64,000 bases of DNA from Devosia marina (GTDB taxonomy: Bacteria; Pseudomonadota; Alphaproteobacteria; Rhizobiales; Devosiaceae): contig NZ_WQRF01000003.1 in NCBI RefSeq assembly GCF_009758415.1, positions 124,001 to 188,000 of the forward strand, given 5' to 3'. The position numbers were made by a program, and so were the translations under genes. Positions 41,038 to 52,722 of this stretch are shown piece by piece. The first letter of the stretch is position 1. Each line of letters starts with the position of its first letter. The notes beneath the pieces are model-generated. The model had not been told where the DNA came from. It worked only from the letters and a program-made list of their open reading frames with translations, and made no database searches.

Positions 41038-41213
41038 ATGAGCCGGCTTGAAGCACTTCAAATCCAGGCCGGCCATACCGAGAACACCATCCTCAAATTG
41101 GTTGATCTGGTGATCCCGATGGTCAGGTCACCATCCTGATCCGGCCCAATGGTTGCGGAAAATCTACGCTCTCCGCCATTTCCGGCAGCGATCTCGATGC
41201 GTTCGCCGACTGA
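41038..41213 (+). pseudogene. Remnant of an ABC-transporter ATPase
   Basis: An ATG at 41038, 18 bases after the binding-protein stop, opens MSRLEALQIQAGHTENTIL, a decayed ATPase N-terminus, and stops near 41110-41139. In another frame 41118-41213 reads DGQVTILIRPNGCGKSTLSA, a Walker A with the first Gly changed to Arg, then stops. About 60 codons of a 260-codon gene remain, with at least one frameshift and a large 3' deletion. The intact ATPase at 37156 supplies the function. An older operon order (binding protein, then ATPase) seems to have been rearranged. Confidence 0.75.
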
Positions 41214-41241
41214 TCCAACACAGTGCCCGGTCGTCCGGGCC

Positions 41242-42669
41242 CTACTCCACCATGATATGGCGGATCTGGGTATAGTCGATCAGCGACTGCATGGAGAGGT
41301 CCGAGCCATAGCCCGAATTCTTCATGCCGCCATGCGGCATTTCGGTTGCCATGACGCCATGAGTGTTGACCCAGGTCACCCCATATTCAAGGGCATTTGC
41401 AATCGCCATGGCCTGGCTGCCATCCCGTGACCAGACCGATGATCCGAGCCCGTATTCGGATGCATTGGCCCAATCGACTGCCTGCTGCGCGTCATCGAAT
41501 GGCGTAATGCTCAGCACCGGCCCGAACACTTCTTTCTGCACGATCTCCGCTTCGATTGGCGCGGCCACCAGCGTGGGCGAAAAGAAATATCCATCGGCAT
41601 CGGGCGCCGCGCCCTGCATCACCTCAAAGCCTTCGCTGCGCGCCCGCGACACGAACCCATCCACCCGCTCCAGCTGCCGCGCGCTGATCACGGGGCCGAA
41701 CTCCACATCGTCGCGCTCGGGCCTGCCATAGACCAGCGAGCCGATCATGGTTTCCAGCCGGTCGGTCAGTTCTTGCACAATGTCCTTGTGCGCCAGGATG
41801 CGGCAGGCGGCCGTGCAGTCCTGCCCGGCATTATAGAAGCTGGCCTCGCGCAAGGTCTCGACCAGCTTGTCGAGATCGGCATCCGCGCAGACGATCACCG
41901 GCGCCTTGCCGCCCAGTTCAAGATGGGTCCGCTTGATCGTATTGCCGGCCGCCGCCTGCAACACGGCGCGCCCCGTGCGCACATCGCCCGTCAGCGAGAT
42001 CATCCGCACCAGATCGTGCGAAATCAACCTATTGCCCACCTCCGGCCCATTGCCGCAGATCACGTTGACGACGCCCGGAGGCAGCAAGTCTGCAAAGATT
42101 TCGCTGAGCGCCAACAGGCTGAGCGGGGTCATTTCCGAGGGCTTGATGACCACGGCATTGCCCGCCGCAATCGCCGGCGCGATTTTCCAGGCGGCCATCA
42201 AGAGCGGATAGTTCCAGGGTGCGATCTGGGCGATGACGCCAATCGGGTCGCGCCGCACCAGGCTCGTGCGGGTCGAGGAGCGATAGTTCCCCGCCGCCGG
42301 CGCGGGCATGTTGCGCACCGCCGTGCCGTAGAAACGGAACACATCGGCGACATTGGCCAACTCGCCCGCCTTGACGAAGCGCAATGGCTTGCCAGCATTG
42401 CGCGACTCGACCACGGCAAGCTGGTTCGCCTTGGCTTCAATGGCGGCGGCAATGGCCAGCAGCGCCGCGCTGCGCTCGCGCGGCGTGGTTTTGGACCAGG
42501 ACCGATAGGCCGTCTCGGCCGCCATCACAGCCTCGTCGATCTGCGCATCGCTGGCCGAGGCAACCTCGGCCAATGGTTTGCCCAAGGCCGGTTCGAAGGC
42601 GGTTTCAACCTTGCCCTGGCCCTCGACATAGGCGCCATTGATGAACAGGCGGGTCTTGATTTCACTCAT
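41242..42669 (-). CDS. Gamma-(glutamyl)aminobutyraldehyde dehydrogenase
   Basis: A 475-residue NAD(P)-dependent aldehyde dehydrogenase. IAPWNYPLLMAAWK is the cofactor site, ELGGKAP holds the general-base Glu, and SFYNAGQDCTAACR the nucleophile Cys; the last block is typical of PatD/YdcW. In this context it oxidises gamma-glutamyl- or free gamma-aminobutyraldehyde, the PuuC step. Start overlaps the puuD stop as ATGA. PuuC and PatD roles cannot be separated by sequence alone. Confidence 0.88.
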   Translation of the reverse strand: MSEIKTRLFINGAYVEGQGKVETAFEPALGKPLAEVASASDAQIDEAVMAAETAYRSWSKTTPRERSAALLAIAAAIEAKANQLAVVESRNAGKPLRFVKAGELANVADVFRFYGTAVRNMPAPAAGNYRSSTRTSLVRRDPIGVIAQIAPWNYPLLMAAWKIAPAIAAGNAVVIKPSEMTPLSLLALSEIFADLLPPGVVNVICGNGPEVGNRLISHDLVRMISLTGDVRTGRAVLQAAAGNTIKRTHLELGGKAPVIVCADADLDKLVETLREASFYNAGQDCTAACRILAHKDIVQELTDRLETMIGSLVYGRPERDDVEFGPVISARQLERVDGFVSRARSEGFEVMQGAAPDADGYFFSPTLVAAPIEAEIVQKEVFGPVLSITPFDDAQQAVDWANASEYGLGSSVWSRDGSQAMAIANALEYGVTWVNTHGVMATEMPHGGMKNSGYGSDLSMQSLIDYTQIRHIMVE

Positions 42670-43457
42670 GCACTCAACTCCGATCCCGGGGCAGGCATGT
42701 AGCGTGCCCGCGCCGCTTCGCTCAGATAATTCCAGAAGGCCAGGTCATGCGCCCGCCCCTCGGGCCGCCATTCCGGATGCCACTGCACGGCAAACACAGG
42801 CGCCGGCGTGTGACTGGCCGCCACAGCCTCGACAATACCGCCCGGACCACTGGCATTGACCACCAACCCCTCGCCGAGGCGGTCGATAGCTTGGAAATGC
42901 ACGCTGTTGACCCGCAGCCGGTCGGCTTCCACGACCCGATGCAACAGGCCGGTCGGGGCAACGTCAATCTCGTGTGCAAACCCGAACATGTCCTCAAGCG
43001 ATACATCGGGCGGGGCATGATGCACGTGTCCCTGCCCTGCTTCACGCAGGTCCCGCAGCGTACCGCCCAAAGCCACATTGATTTCCTGCAATCCCCGGCA
43101 GATGCCGAAAACCGGCTTGGCCGCCCTGATCGCGGCATGGATCAGCGCTTGGCTGAAATCATCTCGGCCATCATCAATCGGCGCCTGACCGTCAAGGGCG
43201 GACCCATAGTGATGCGGCGCAATGTTGGAATTGCTGCCCGTCAGCATGACTGCATCGAGCCGCGCAACGATGTCGGCGGCATGCGTGACGTCCTGATTTG
43301 ACGGCACGATGAGGGGAATGGCATCCGCATGTGTCTCCACCGCCTCGAGATAGCGGTGCTTGACTGCCTGGGCCGGTTCCCCTTCCACAGCTCGTCCGCA
43401 GGCAATCACCCCGATCACCGGGCGATGCCGAAGTCTTTGTGCATCCATTGTTGGCAT
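42666..43457 (-). CDS. puuD: Gamma-glutamyl-GABA hydrolase PuuD
   Basis: A 263-residue class I glutamine-amidotransferase-like peptidase (C26). The nucleophile is C120 in FGICRGLQEINVALGG, and WHPEW near the C-terminus supplies the His and Glu. HFQAIDRLGEGLVVNA is the family substrate loop. It releases GABA from gamma-glutamyl-GABA, the last Puu step. Divergent from puuA, 79 bases apart. Confidence 0.92.
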   Translation of the reverse strand: MPTMDAQRLRHRPVIGVIACGRAVEGEPAQAVKHRYLEAVETHADAIPLIVPSNQDVTHAADIVARLDAVMLTGSNSNIAPHHYGSALDGQAPIDDGRDDFSQALIHAAIRAAKPVFGICRGLQEINVALGGTLRDLREAGQGHVHHAPPDVSLEDMFGFAHEIDVAPTGLLHRVVEADRLRVNSVHFQAIDRLGEGLVVNASGPGGIVEAVAASHTPAPVFAVQWHPEWRPEGRAHDLAFWNYLSEAARARYMPAPGSELSA

Positions 43458-43536
43458 TCTCTCTGGACAGCCTCCCGCAACGCCTCAGCACCTGCTAGTC
43501 TGATGCTATGTCATACAAAAAGGGCGACGCACAGGC

Positions 43537-44898
43537 ATGAGTTCCGATCAGATCGCAAACGAAGACATTGTCTCCTGGCTGGCGGCCAATCCACAGATCG
43601 AAGTGCTGCATACCGCCGTCTGCGATCTGAACGGCATATTGCGCGGCAAACGCATCCCCATCGATCAGGCCCGGCGCGTGGCCGAAAGCGGCATCCGCAT
43701 GCCGCTCTCCATTGTCGGCGTCGACGTCTGGGGCGAGGATATCGTGGGCAATCCGCTGGTCTTTTCGAGCGGCGATACCGACGGCATCTGCAGCCCCACC
43801 GGGCGCGGTGCCTTGCCCATCAACTGGACCACGCGCCCCAGCGCCATGATCCCGCTCTGGCTGTTCCAAGACGCCCGTACACCATTTCTCGGTGATCCCC
43901 GCCAGGCCCTGGCCCATGTGCTGCGGCGCTATGCCGAGCTTGGCCTCGAACCTGTGGTGGCCACCGAGCTCGAATTCTATCTGGTCGATCCTGACCCCGA
44001 TTCTGCTCAGCCCCCGATCTCACCCTACACCGGCAAGCGGCTCGATTCCGACGCCATCCTCTCGCTCGATGAGCTGGAGGATTTCGGCGAGTTCTTCCGC
44101 GACGTCTATCTCCAATGCCAGCAACAGAACGTGCCGGCCGACACGGCCGTGGCCGAAAACGGCATCGGCCAGTTCGAGATCAACCTGCTGCACACCAATG
44201 GGCTCAAGGCCGCCGACGACGCCGTGCTGTTCAAGCGCATCGTCAAGGGCGTCGCGCGCAAGCACAATCTCGTTGCCACTTTCATGGCCAAGCCCTATGG
44301 CGCACGCTCAGGCAATGGCTTCCACGTCCATTTCAGCCTCAACGACCAAGCTGGCAACAACGTCTTTGACGACGGCACTGAAAGCGGTTCGGAGGTAATG
44401 CACCACGCCGTGGGCGGCCTCTTGGCCGGGATGGCCGAAACCACCTTGCTCTTTGCCCCCCACTTCAATTCCTTCCGCCGCCTGCGCCCCGATACCCATG
44501 CCCCCAGCGCCATTTCCTGGGGTTATGAAAACCGCACCACCGCCGTGCGCATTCCGGGCGGCAACCCCAAGGCGCGTCGCATCGAACACCGTGTTTCGGG
44601 CGCCGACGCCAATCCCTATCTGGTGCTGGCCGGCATTCTGGGCGCGGCCCTGGTCGGCATTGAAGACCAGATCAAGCCGCCCAAGCCGTTCAAGGGCCGT
44701 GCCTATTCCGAGCGTCTGCCCAAGCTGCCGGCGGACTGGGCCTCTGCCATCAACGCCTTCGAGGATGGCGATATGGTGCCGCGCATTTTCGACAACACGC
44801 TGCAATCCATGTTCGTCGCCTGCAAGCGCCAGGAAAACGCCGGCTTTGCCTCCCAGGTCACCGACCTTGAATTTTCTGCCTATCTTGAGGTTGTGTGA
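43537..44898 (+). CDS. puuA: Gamma-glutamylputrescine synthetase PuuA
   Basis: A 453-residue glutamine-synthetase-family enzyme that ligates glutamate to putrescine using ATP. Recognisable GS blocks are EFYLVDPDPDS (metal-binding Glu), AENGIGQFEINL, MAKPYGARSGNGFHVHFSL and NRTTAVRIPGGNPKARRIEHRVSGADANPYL. The shortened N-terminal domain (LHTAVCDLNGILRGKRIPI) is typical of PuuA-type rather than biosynthetic GS. Its stop overlaps the next start. Confidence 0.92.
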   Translation: MSSDQIANEDIVSWLAANPQIEVLHTAVCDLNGILRGKRIPIDQARRVAESGIRMPLSIVGVDVWGEDIVGNPLVFSSGDTDGICSPTGRGALPINWTTRPSAMIPLWLFQDARTPFLGDPRQALAHVLRRYAELGLEPVVATELEFYLVDPDPDSAQPPISPYTGKRLDSDAILSLDELEDFGEFFRDVYLQCQQQNVPADTAVAENGIGQFEINLLHTNGLKAADDAVLFKRIVKGVARKHNLVATFMAKPYGARSGNGFHVHFSLNDQAGNNVFDDGTESGSEVMHHAVGGLLAGMAETTLLFAPHFNSFRRLRPDTHAPSAISWGYENRTTAVRIPGGNPKARRIEHRVSGADANPYLVLAGILGAALVGIEDQIKPPKPFKGRAYSERLPKLPADWASAINAFEDGDMVPRIFDNTLQSMFVACKRQENAGFASQVTDLEFSAYLEVV

Positions 44899-46199
44899 TG
44901 TCTGAAACGCCAAACGCCAACTCGGCCTATCCGCCCAGCTACTACGCCGCCTCACGCAATATCGTCCGCCAGCCTCAGGTGCTTGAGGGCGCGGTTGAGG
45001 CCGACATCTGCGTCGTCGGCGCCGGCTATTCGGGCCTGTCGGCGGCCATCAGCCTGGCCGAACAGGGGTTCAAGGTGGTTATGGTCGAAGCGGCCGAGGT
45101 CGGCTGGGGCGCCTCTGGCCGCAATGGCGGCCAGATCGTCAACGGCCTCAACGCCAGCCTTGGCACCATCCAGCGCCGCTATGGCCAGCAGACGGCGAAT
45201 TTCATTGGCGGCCTGCTCCAGGAAGGCGCCGGTATCATCTATGACCGCATCGAACGCTATGGCATCAATTGCGATCTCAAGCGCGGCAATATCTATGCGG
45301 CCTATACCCCAAAGCACATGGACGAGCTCAAGGCCAAGCAGGCCCTCTGGCGCAACCATGGCATGGATGACCATGAACTGCTCGACAGGGCGCAGATCCG
45401 CCAGCATATAGGCTCGGACGTCTATGAAGGGGGCATGATCGATCACTCGGGTGCTCACATGCACCCGCTCAACCTGGCTCTGGGCGAGGCTGCCGCACTG
45501 GAAAGCCTGGGTGGGGTCATTTTTGAGCGCTCGCCCGTCACCAAGGTCGAGCAGGACGCTTCCGGAGCGACCGTCTCAACGGCCAAGGGCCAGGTTCGGG
45601 CCAAGACGGCGCTGATCTGCGGCAATGCCTATCTCGGCAATGTCGTGCCTGAACTGACGGCACGGGTCATGCCCGTTTCGACGCAGATGATGGCCACCGA
45701 GCCGCTGGGCGAAGAACGCGCAAAGGCCCTGCTGCCCACCGACATGTGCGTCGAGGATGTGCGCTATATTCTCGATTATTTCCGCCTCTCGGCCGATCAT
45801 CGGCTGATCTTCGGGGGTGGCGTGGTCTATGGCGGCACCGACCCTGCCGATGTCGAGGCCAAGCTGCGGCCCAATATGGTCAAGGTCTTCCCGCAGCTCA
45901 AAAACGTGAAGGTGGACTACGCCTGGAGCGGCAATTTCGCCCTCTCCTTCTCGCGCGTCCCACAGCTCGGCCGCCTGGGCAAGAATATCTACTTCGCCCA
46001 CGGCTATTCCGGCCACGGAATCACCGGCTCGCACCTGTTCGGCCGCATCCTGTCCGAGGCTGTACGGGGTGACATGACCCGCTTCGACACCTTTGCCAGC
46101 CTCCCCTGGATTCCCTTCCCCGGCGGCCGCATGTTCCGCGCGCAATATTCGACGCTAGGCTCCTGGTGGTACGCGCTCAGAGACCGGCTGGGACTTTGA
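44898..46199 (+). CDS. puuB: Gamma-glutamylputrescine oxidase PuuB
   Basis: A 433-residue FAD amine oxidase of the DadA family: VVGAGYSGLSAAISLAEQG is the Rossmann motif, EVGWGASGRNGGQIVNGLNASL the family flavin loop, and YAWSGNFALSFSRVPQLGRL a C-terminal active-site block. It oxidises gamma-glutamylputrescine to the aldehyde used by the dehydrogenase at 41242. The ATG at 44898 overlaps the puuA stop (ATG sharing the A of TGA). PuuA, PuuB, PuuD and the aldehyde dehydrogenase together make a full putrescine-to-GABA route; no Puu transporter is present. Confidence 0.92.
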   Translation: MSETPNANSAYPPSYYAASRNIVRQPQVLEGAVEADICVVGAGYSGLSAAISLAEQGFKVVMVEAAEVGWGASGRNGGQIVNGLNASLGTIQRRYGQQTANFIGGLLQEGAGIIYDRIERYGINCDLKRGNIYAAYTPKHMDELKAKQALWRNHGMDDHELLDRAQIRQHIGSDVYEGGMIDHSGAHMHPLNLALGEAAALESLGGVIFERSPVTKVEQDASGATVSTAKGQVRAKTALICGNAYLGNVVPELTARVMPVSTQMMATEPLGEERAKALLPTDMCVEDVRYILDYFRLSADHRLIFGGGVVYGGTDPADVEAKLRPNMVKVFPQLKNVKVDYAWSGNFALSFSRVPQLGRLGKNIYFAHGYSGHGITGSHLFGRILSEAVRGDMTRFDTFASLPWIPFPGGRMFRAQYSTLGSWWYALRDRLGL

Positions 46200-46290
46200 G
46201 CCACCGTCCGGACGATTGGGCTGCAAACGTCGACGATGGCTGACAATCGAAACCAAAGTTCAGGCTGACGGTCCCCGGCCCCAAGCGGAG

Positions 46291-47952
46291 TTAGCGATCA
46301 GATTCCTGCCAGCGCGGATTGATCCAGGGTTGCACCTGTTCCGGCGGCAGCATGCCCTGCCCCAGAATATGGTCGGACGCCTTTTCGCCCACCATGATCG
46401 ATGGCGCATTGAGATTGCCGTTGGGAATGGTGGGAAAGATCGAACTGTCCGCCACCCGCAATCCATCAACCCCAATGACCCGGCACTCCTCATCGACCAC
46501 CGCCTGCCGGTCATCGGCCGCACCCATGCGGCAGGTGCCGCAGGGGTGATAGGCGCTTTCGGCGTGCTCCCTTATATGGGCATCCAACTCGTCATCGCTC
46601 TGCGCTGCCGCCCCGGGCAGGATTTCCGCCCCCCGAAAAGCATCAAAGGCCGCTTGCGCAAAGATCTCCCTTGTCACCCGGATACAATGGCGGAAGTCCG
46701 CCCAGTCCTGTGGATCGGACATGTAATTGAACAGGATCGACGGCGCCTGTCGTGGATCACCCGAGGTGAGTGTAACTGCGCCACGCGAGGCCGAGCGCAT
46801 CGGTCCCACATGCGCCTGAAAGCCATGCCCCTCGGCCGCTGCCTGTCCGTCATAGCGCACCGCAATGGGCAGGAAATGGAACTGGATATCGGGATATTCC
46901 ACGCCAGCGCGTGAGCGAATGAATCCGGCACTTTCGAACTGGTTCGAGGCGCCCAGCCCGGATTTGAAGAACAGCCATTGCGCCCCAGCCAGCGCCTTGC
47001 CCCACAGGTTCCAGTGCTTGTAGAGCGTTATCGGCTGGGTCGACGCCTGCTGGATATAGAGCTCAAGATGGTCCTGCAGGTTCTGCCCGACACCCGGCCG
47101 GTCAGCCACCACGTCGATGCCGTGCTCTGCCAGATGCGCAGCAGGACCAATGCCCGAGAGCATCAGCAGTTTTGGCGAGTTGATCGAGGACGCCGCCACG
47201 ATCACCTCGCGATTGGCCCGCACGATCTCGATCCTGCCACCGCGCTCGATCTCCACGCCGATAGCGCGGCCATTCTCGATCACCACGCGGCGGGCAAAGC
47301 ACTTGACCAGCTCCAGGTTGGGCCGCTTTAGCGCCGGCTTGAGATAGGCATTGGCGGTGGACCAGCGCCGGCCCTTCCAGACCGTCTGCTCCATCGGGCC
47401 GAAGCCCTCCTGCTTTTCGCCATTATAGTCATCTGTGCGCTCGAAACCGGCTTGCGTGCCTGCCTCGACGAAAGCCTTGAACAGCGGGTTGTCCCGCTTG
47501 CCGCGCGTCACATGCAGCGGACCATCGGCGCCGCGCCAGGTCGGATCCCCGCCATGGCCGCCATCGTGCCAATTCTCCATCCGTTTGAAGTATGGCAACA
47601 CATCGGCGTAGCTCCAGCCCTTCGCCCCGCTCTGCGCCCAGGTGTCGAAATCGCGCGCATGGCCACGCACATAGACCATGCCGTTGATCGAGGACGAGCC
47701 ACCGACCACCTTGCCGCGCGGCACCACCAGCCGCCGGCCACCGAGATGCGGTTCCGGCTCGCTTTTGTAGCCCCAATCATACATCGCCATGTTCATCGGA
47801 TAGCTCAGCGCCGCCGGCATCTGGATCAGCGGCCCGATGTCGGAACCACCAAATTCGAGCACGATCACCGAGTGCTGCCCGCTTTCGCTCAGGCGCGCCG
47901 CCATGGTGGCACCAGCCGAACCCGAGCCGATGATGACGAAATCTGCTTGCAT
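46291..47952 (-). CDS. betA: Choline dehydrogenase BetA
   Basis: A 553-residue GMC flavoprotein, nearly the length of E. coli BetA (556). [19 protein letters not shown] is the FAD motif; [21 protein letters not shown] and the C-terminal [11 protein letters not shown] with the catalytic His are diagnostic. It oxidises choline to betaine aldehyde at the inner membrane. Last gene of the betI-betC-betB-betA operon, 42 bases after betB. Confidence 0.94.
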   Translation of the reverse strand: MQADFVIIGSGSAGATMAARLSESGQHSVIVLEFGGSDIGPLIQMPAALSYPMNMAMYDWGYKSEPEPHLGGRRLVVPRGKVVGGSSSINGMVYVRGHARDFDTWAQSGAKGWSYADVLPYFKRMENWHDGGHGGDPTWRGADGPLHVTRGKRDNPLFKAFVEAGTQAGFERTDDYNGEKQEGFGPMEQTVWKGRRWSTANAYLKPALKRPNLELVKCFARRVVIENGRAIGVEIERGGRIEIVRANREVIVAASSINSPKLLMLSGIGPAAHLAEHGIDVVADRPGVGQNLQDHLELYIQQASTQPITLYKHWNLWGKALAGAQWLFFKSGLGASNQFESAGFIRSRAGVEYPDIQFHFLPIAVRYDGQAAAEGHGFQAHVGPMRSASRGAVTLTSGDPRQAPSILFNYMSDPQDWADFRHCIRVTREIFAQAAFDAFRGAEILPGAAAQSDDELDAHIREHAESAYHPCGTCRMGAADDRQAVVDEECRVIGVDGLRVADSSIFPTIPNGNLNAPSIMVGEKASDHILGQGMLPPEQVQPWINPRWQESDR

Positions 47953-47994
47953 TGAACTATCCCTGCTACGGCACGCATGCCGCGGCTTTCCGAT

Positions 47995-49463
<1,469 letters not shown>

Positions 49464-49467
<4 letters not shown>

Positions 49468-50981
49468 TCGCCTCGCGGATAGCGTTGATTGTGTTCAAGG
49501 ACATTGAGGTCCATGTGATTGCGCATGAAGCGCTCGGAGGCCCGCTGCAGCGGCTGGAAATCCCAGGGGAAATAGGCGCCATTGCGCAACGCCTCATAGA
49601 CGATGAGCCGACGGGCCTGGCTTTCACGCACCGCCGCATCGAATCCGGCAAGGTCCCATGTCTCTCCCACCATGGCCGCAAACCGGCCCGCCTCGGTCGC
49701 ATAATCGGCGTCTTGCGCCAGGTTCCGCAGCTCATGCGGGTCGGCATCGAGGTCGAACAATTGCGGCGGATCGAGCTCGCAATGAATGTATTTCCATTGC
49801 CCCTGCCGGATCGCCACCAGCGGCGCTTCCGACCCTTCAGCGGCATATTCCATCAGCACCGGCGCCGTCCGGGCCTCGCCCCGGGCCAGCGGCACCAGCG
49901 TCTCCCCATCGGTCCAGGGAAGGATTTCACCCAGGTCAATTCCCGCCAGATCGGCTAGCGTCGGATTGACGTCCATGGTGCTGACCGGCGTTTCGATCCG
50001 CCCCGCGGGCAGACCGGGCGCCGCGATCATCAGCGGCACGCGCGCCGAGCCCTCGAGAAAGCTCATTTTGAACCACAGTCCGCGCTCGCCCAGCATATCG
50101 CCATGGTCGGACACGAACACGATGATCGTGTCTTCGGACTGCTCGGTTGCCTCAAGCGCGCTCAGTACCTCCCCGATCTTGTCGTCGATATAGGAGATAT
50201 TGGCGAAATAAGCGCGACGCGAGCGACGGATATTGTCCTCGGTAATGTCGAACGAATTGGCATCGCTCGCCTCGAGAAGGCGGCGCGAATGCGGATCCTG
50301 ATCGGCCAGGTCGAAGGCTGGCACCTCTGGATCGAGATGCACGCAATCCTCATAGAGGTCCCAATATTTCTGTCGCGCCACGTATGGATCATGCGGATGG
50401 CTGAAGCTTACCGTCAGCATCCACGGTCGTTCGTCCTGCCGCCGGCCTAAATCATAGACCTTGCGCGTGGCGTGATAAGCCACCTCGTCGTCATATTCGA
50501 GCTGATTGGATATCTCGCCGATCCCAGCGCCGGTGACCGAACCGAGATTATGATACCACCAGTCCACCCGCTCGCCCGGCTTGCGATAATCGGGGGTCCA
50601 GCCGAAATCGGCCGGATAGATATCGGTGGTCAAACGCTCTTCAAAACCGTGCATCTGGTCGGGGCCGACAAAATGCATCTTGCCCGATAGCGCGGTGGAA
50701 TAGCCGGCTCGACGCAGATGATGCGCATAGGTCGGGATATCCGACGCAAACTCAGCCGCATTGTCATAGACCCGCGTGCGGTGCGGCAACTGGCCGGACA
50801 TGTAGCTTGCCCGCCCCGGCGCGCAGAGCGGCGAGCCGGTATAGGCATTGGCAAAGCGTACCGAGCGGGCCGCCAGAGCCTTCAAATTAGGCGCATGCAG
50901 CCACTCGACCGGACCATCGGGAAACAGCGTCCCGTTGAGCTGGTCGGCCATGAAAACAAGAATATTGGGCTTGTCAGCCAA
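49464..50981 (-). CDS. betC: Choline-O-sulfatase BetC
   Basis: A 505-residue type I sulfatase. C53 in CAPGR (C-x-P-x-R) is the residue converted to formylglycine; DQLN near the N-terminus and [11 protein letters not shown] are metal and sulfate ligands. It releases choline from choline-O-sulfate. The TTG at 50981 is chosen: it follows AAAGGA by 8 bases, the homologous N-terminus begins there, and the longer frame to 51092 only shadows betI. It overlaps betI by 8 bases. The betICBA order with betC is typical of rhizobia and relatives. Confidence 0.93.
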
Positions 50982-51567
50982 ATCGCTTTTTCCTTTCGAG
51001 CCACAGTTCGAGATAGTCCTGAACCAGGGCTCTGGTTTCGTCCCGATCCGGGACCAGATCCTGCAAGGCGTGACGGATGTAGAAGCCGTCAATCAGCGAG
51101 GCTAGGCCCTGCGCTATCTGCCTTGCCGTCGCCTCGTCGAACAATTGACGCAAGTTGAACCGGAGGTTGGATTGCAGCCGCCCGGCATAGACATTGAGCA
51201 GCCGCCGGGCCTCGCCCGACTGCAGCGCGCGCACATAGAACGCCAGCCAGGCTGCCACCACTTCGCGCTCAAGCTGGCTCGCCTCGAAGCTCGCGTCGAT
51301 TATCCCGACAATGCGTTCATAGGGGTCAGAGACGCCATCAAGCCGCCTTTTGACTGCCTGTCGATACAGTTCAAGCACATGCCGCATCGTCGCTAGAAAG
51401 ATTTTATCCTTGGTGCCAAAGTAATGCATGGCCAGGGCCGGAGACATTCCAGCCCGTTTGGCAATCTGGCTGACAGTAACGTCGAGAGACCCTGCCGCAG
51501 CAATCTCGGAAATGGTCGCGCGGATCATTGCCTGTCGGCGCAAAGGTTGCATTCCAATTTTCGGCAT
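50974..51567 (-). CDS. betI: Choline-responsive TetR repressor BetI
   Basis: A 197-residue TetR regulator opening MPKIGMQPLRRQAMIRATISEI, the usual BetI start; the helix-turn-helix VTVSQIAKRAGMSPALAMHYFGTKDKI follows. It represses the bet genes until choline is present. Length equals the family norm (about 195-200). SD is weak. First gene of the operon, divergent from choX, with a perfect palindrome between them as likely operator. Confidence 0.93.
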   Translation of the reverse strand: MPKIGMQPLRRQAMIRATISEIAAAGSLDVTVSQIAKRAGMSPALAMHYFGTKDKIFLATMRHVLELYRQAVKRRLDGVSDPYERIVGIIDASFEASQLEREVVAAWLAFYVRALQSGEARRLLNVYAGRLQSNLRFNLRQLFDEATARQIAQGLASLIDGFYIRHALQDLVPDRDETRALVQDYLELWLERKKRFG

Positions 51568-51616
51568 CTGGGCAGTTTTCCCGCTTCTGGGCTTTACATT
51601 GCCCATCATGTAGGTT

Positions 51617-51636
51617 TTGATTGAACAGTCAATCAA
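51617..51636. promoter_or_regulatory. BetI operator
   Basis: TTGATTGA, ACAG, TCAATCAA: perfect 8-base arms, resembling the BetI operators known from enterobacteria, centred between betI and choX. It can control both the bet operon and the choXWV transporter. Confidence 0.8.
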
Positions 51637-51668
51637 CAAAATTCCAACCCGCACTCTGGAGCAAATCC

Positions 51669-52598
51669 ATGATCAAACCTATCCTCACGCTGACGGGCGC
51701 TCTGGCCGTGTCGCTGATGTCGACGTCCGCCTTCGCCGCCGGTCAGTGCGAATCGGTCTCTTTCTCGGATGTCGGCTGGACTGACATCACCACCACCACC
51801 GCCGCTGCGCGGCAGGTGCTCGAGGCTCTCGGTTACGATGTGGACGTCAAGGTCCTTTCCGTGCCGGTCACCTTCGCCTCGCTCGAAAGCGATGATGTCG
51901 ACATTTTCCTCGGCAACTGGATGCCCGCTCAGACCGGCGCCATCACACCCTATCTGGAAAGCGGCGAGATCGAGGTGATCACCACCAATCTCGAAGGCAC
52001 CAACTACACACTGGCCGTGCCCGAATATACCTTCGAGAAGGGCCTGACCTCCTACAGCAAGATCGCCGATTTCCGCGAAGAGCTGGATGGCAAGATCTAC
52101 GGCATCGAGCCGGGCAACGAGGGCAATGCCTATCTGGTCGAACTGATTGAAAACAACACCCATGGTCTGGAAGGCTTCGATGTTGTTGAAAGCTCCGAAC
52201 AGGGCATGCTCGCCCAGGTCAATCGCCTCGTTGACGACGGCGAAGATGTTGTCTTCCTCGGCTGGGCCCCACATCCGATGAACTCGGCCTTCCCCATCAA
52301 ATATCTGCCCGGCGGTGAAGACTTTTTCGGCGGCGAAGGTATCGTCCAGACCGTTACGCGAAAGGGTTTTGCCGAGGAATGCCCCAATGTGGGCAAGCTG
52401 CTTGAGAACATGAAGTTCTCCTTGCCCATGGAAAATGAAATCATGGGCGCCATCCTCAATGACGGCGAAGACGCCGGCGACGCCTCGCTGGCCTGGATGC
52501 AGGCCAACCCTGACGTCGTACTGGCCTGGGTCGAGGGCGTAACCACGCTGGACGGTGGCGATGGCGCTGCTGCGGTCAAGGCCGAATTCGGCCTTTAG
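51669..52598 (+). CDS. choX: Choline ABC transporter substrate-binding protein ChoX
   Basis: A 309-residue periplasmic protein with a signal peptide ending AFA-AG (residue 24). The aromatic choline cage of Sinorhizobium ChoX is conserved: W37, W84, Y113 and W199 correspond to W43, W90, Y119 and W205 there, with a constant offset of six. The ATG at 51669 has GGAG before it. It feeds choline to the Bet enzymes and is probably induced with them through BetI. Confidence 0.94.
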   Translation: MIKPILTLTGALAVSLMSTSAFAAGQCESVSFSDVGWTDITTTTAAARQVLEALGYDVDVKVLSVPVTFASLESDDVDIFLGNWMPAQTGAITPYLESGEIEVITTNLEGTNYTLAVPEYTFEKGLTSYSKIADFREELDGKIYGIEPGNEGNAYLVELIENNTHGLEGFDVVESSEQGMLAQVNRLVDDGEDVVFLGWAPHPMNSAFPIKYLPGGEDFFGGEGIVQTVTRKGFAEECPNVGKLLENMKFSLPMENEIMGAILNDGEDAGDASLAWMQANPDVVLAWVEGVTTLDGGDGAAAVKAEFGL

Positions 52599-52637
52599 GA
52601 TAGCCGCGTCTTTGACACGCAACTAAACTCTGACCCG

Positions 52638-52669
52638 GAGTGATCCCGGCATAAATGCCGGGGTCACTC
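52638..52669 (+). repeat. Intercistronic hairpin between choX and choW
   Basis: GAGTGATCCCGGCAT and ATGCCGGGGTCACTC flank two bases; about 13 pairs form, one of them G-U. No T-run follows. Like the hairpin at 24815-24856 it sits between a binding-protein gene and its membrane genes, probably favouring excess binding protein. Confidence 0.7.
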
Positions 52670-52722
52670 TCCTGGCCGGCCCGGCCATCTGTCGTGGCTG
52701 GACATTTCGAGGGAGCACGGCT

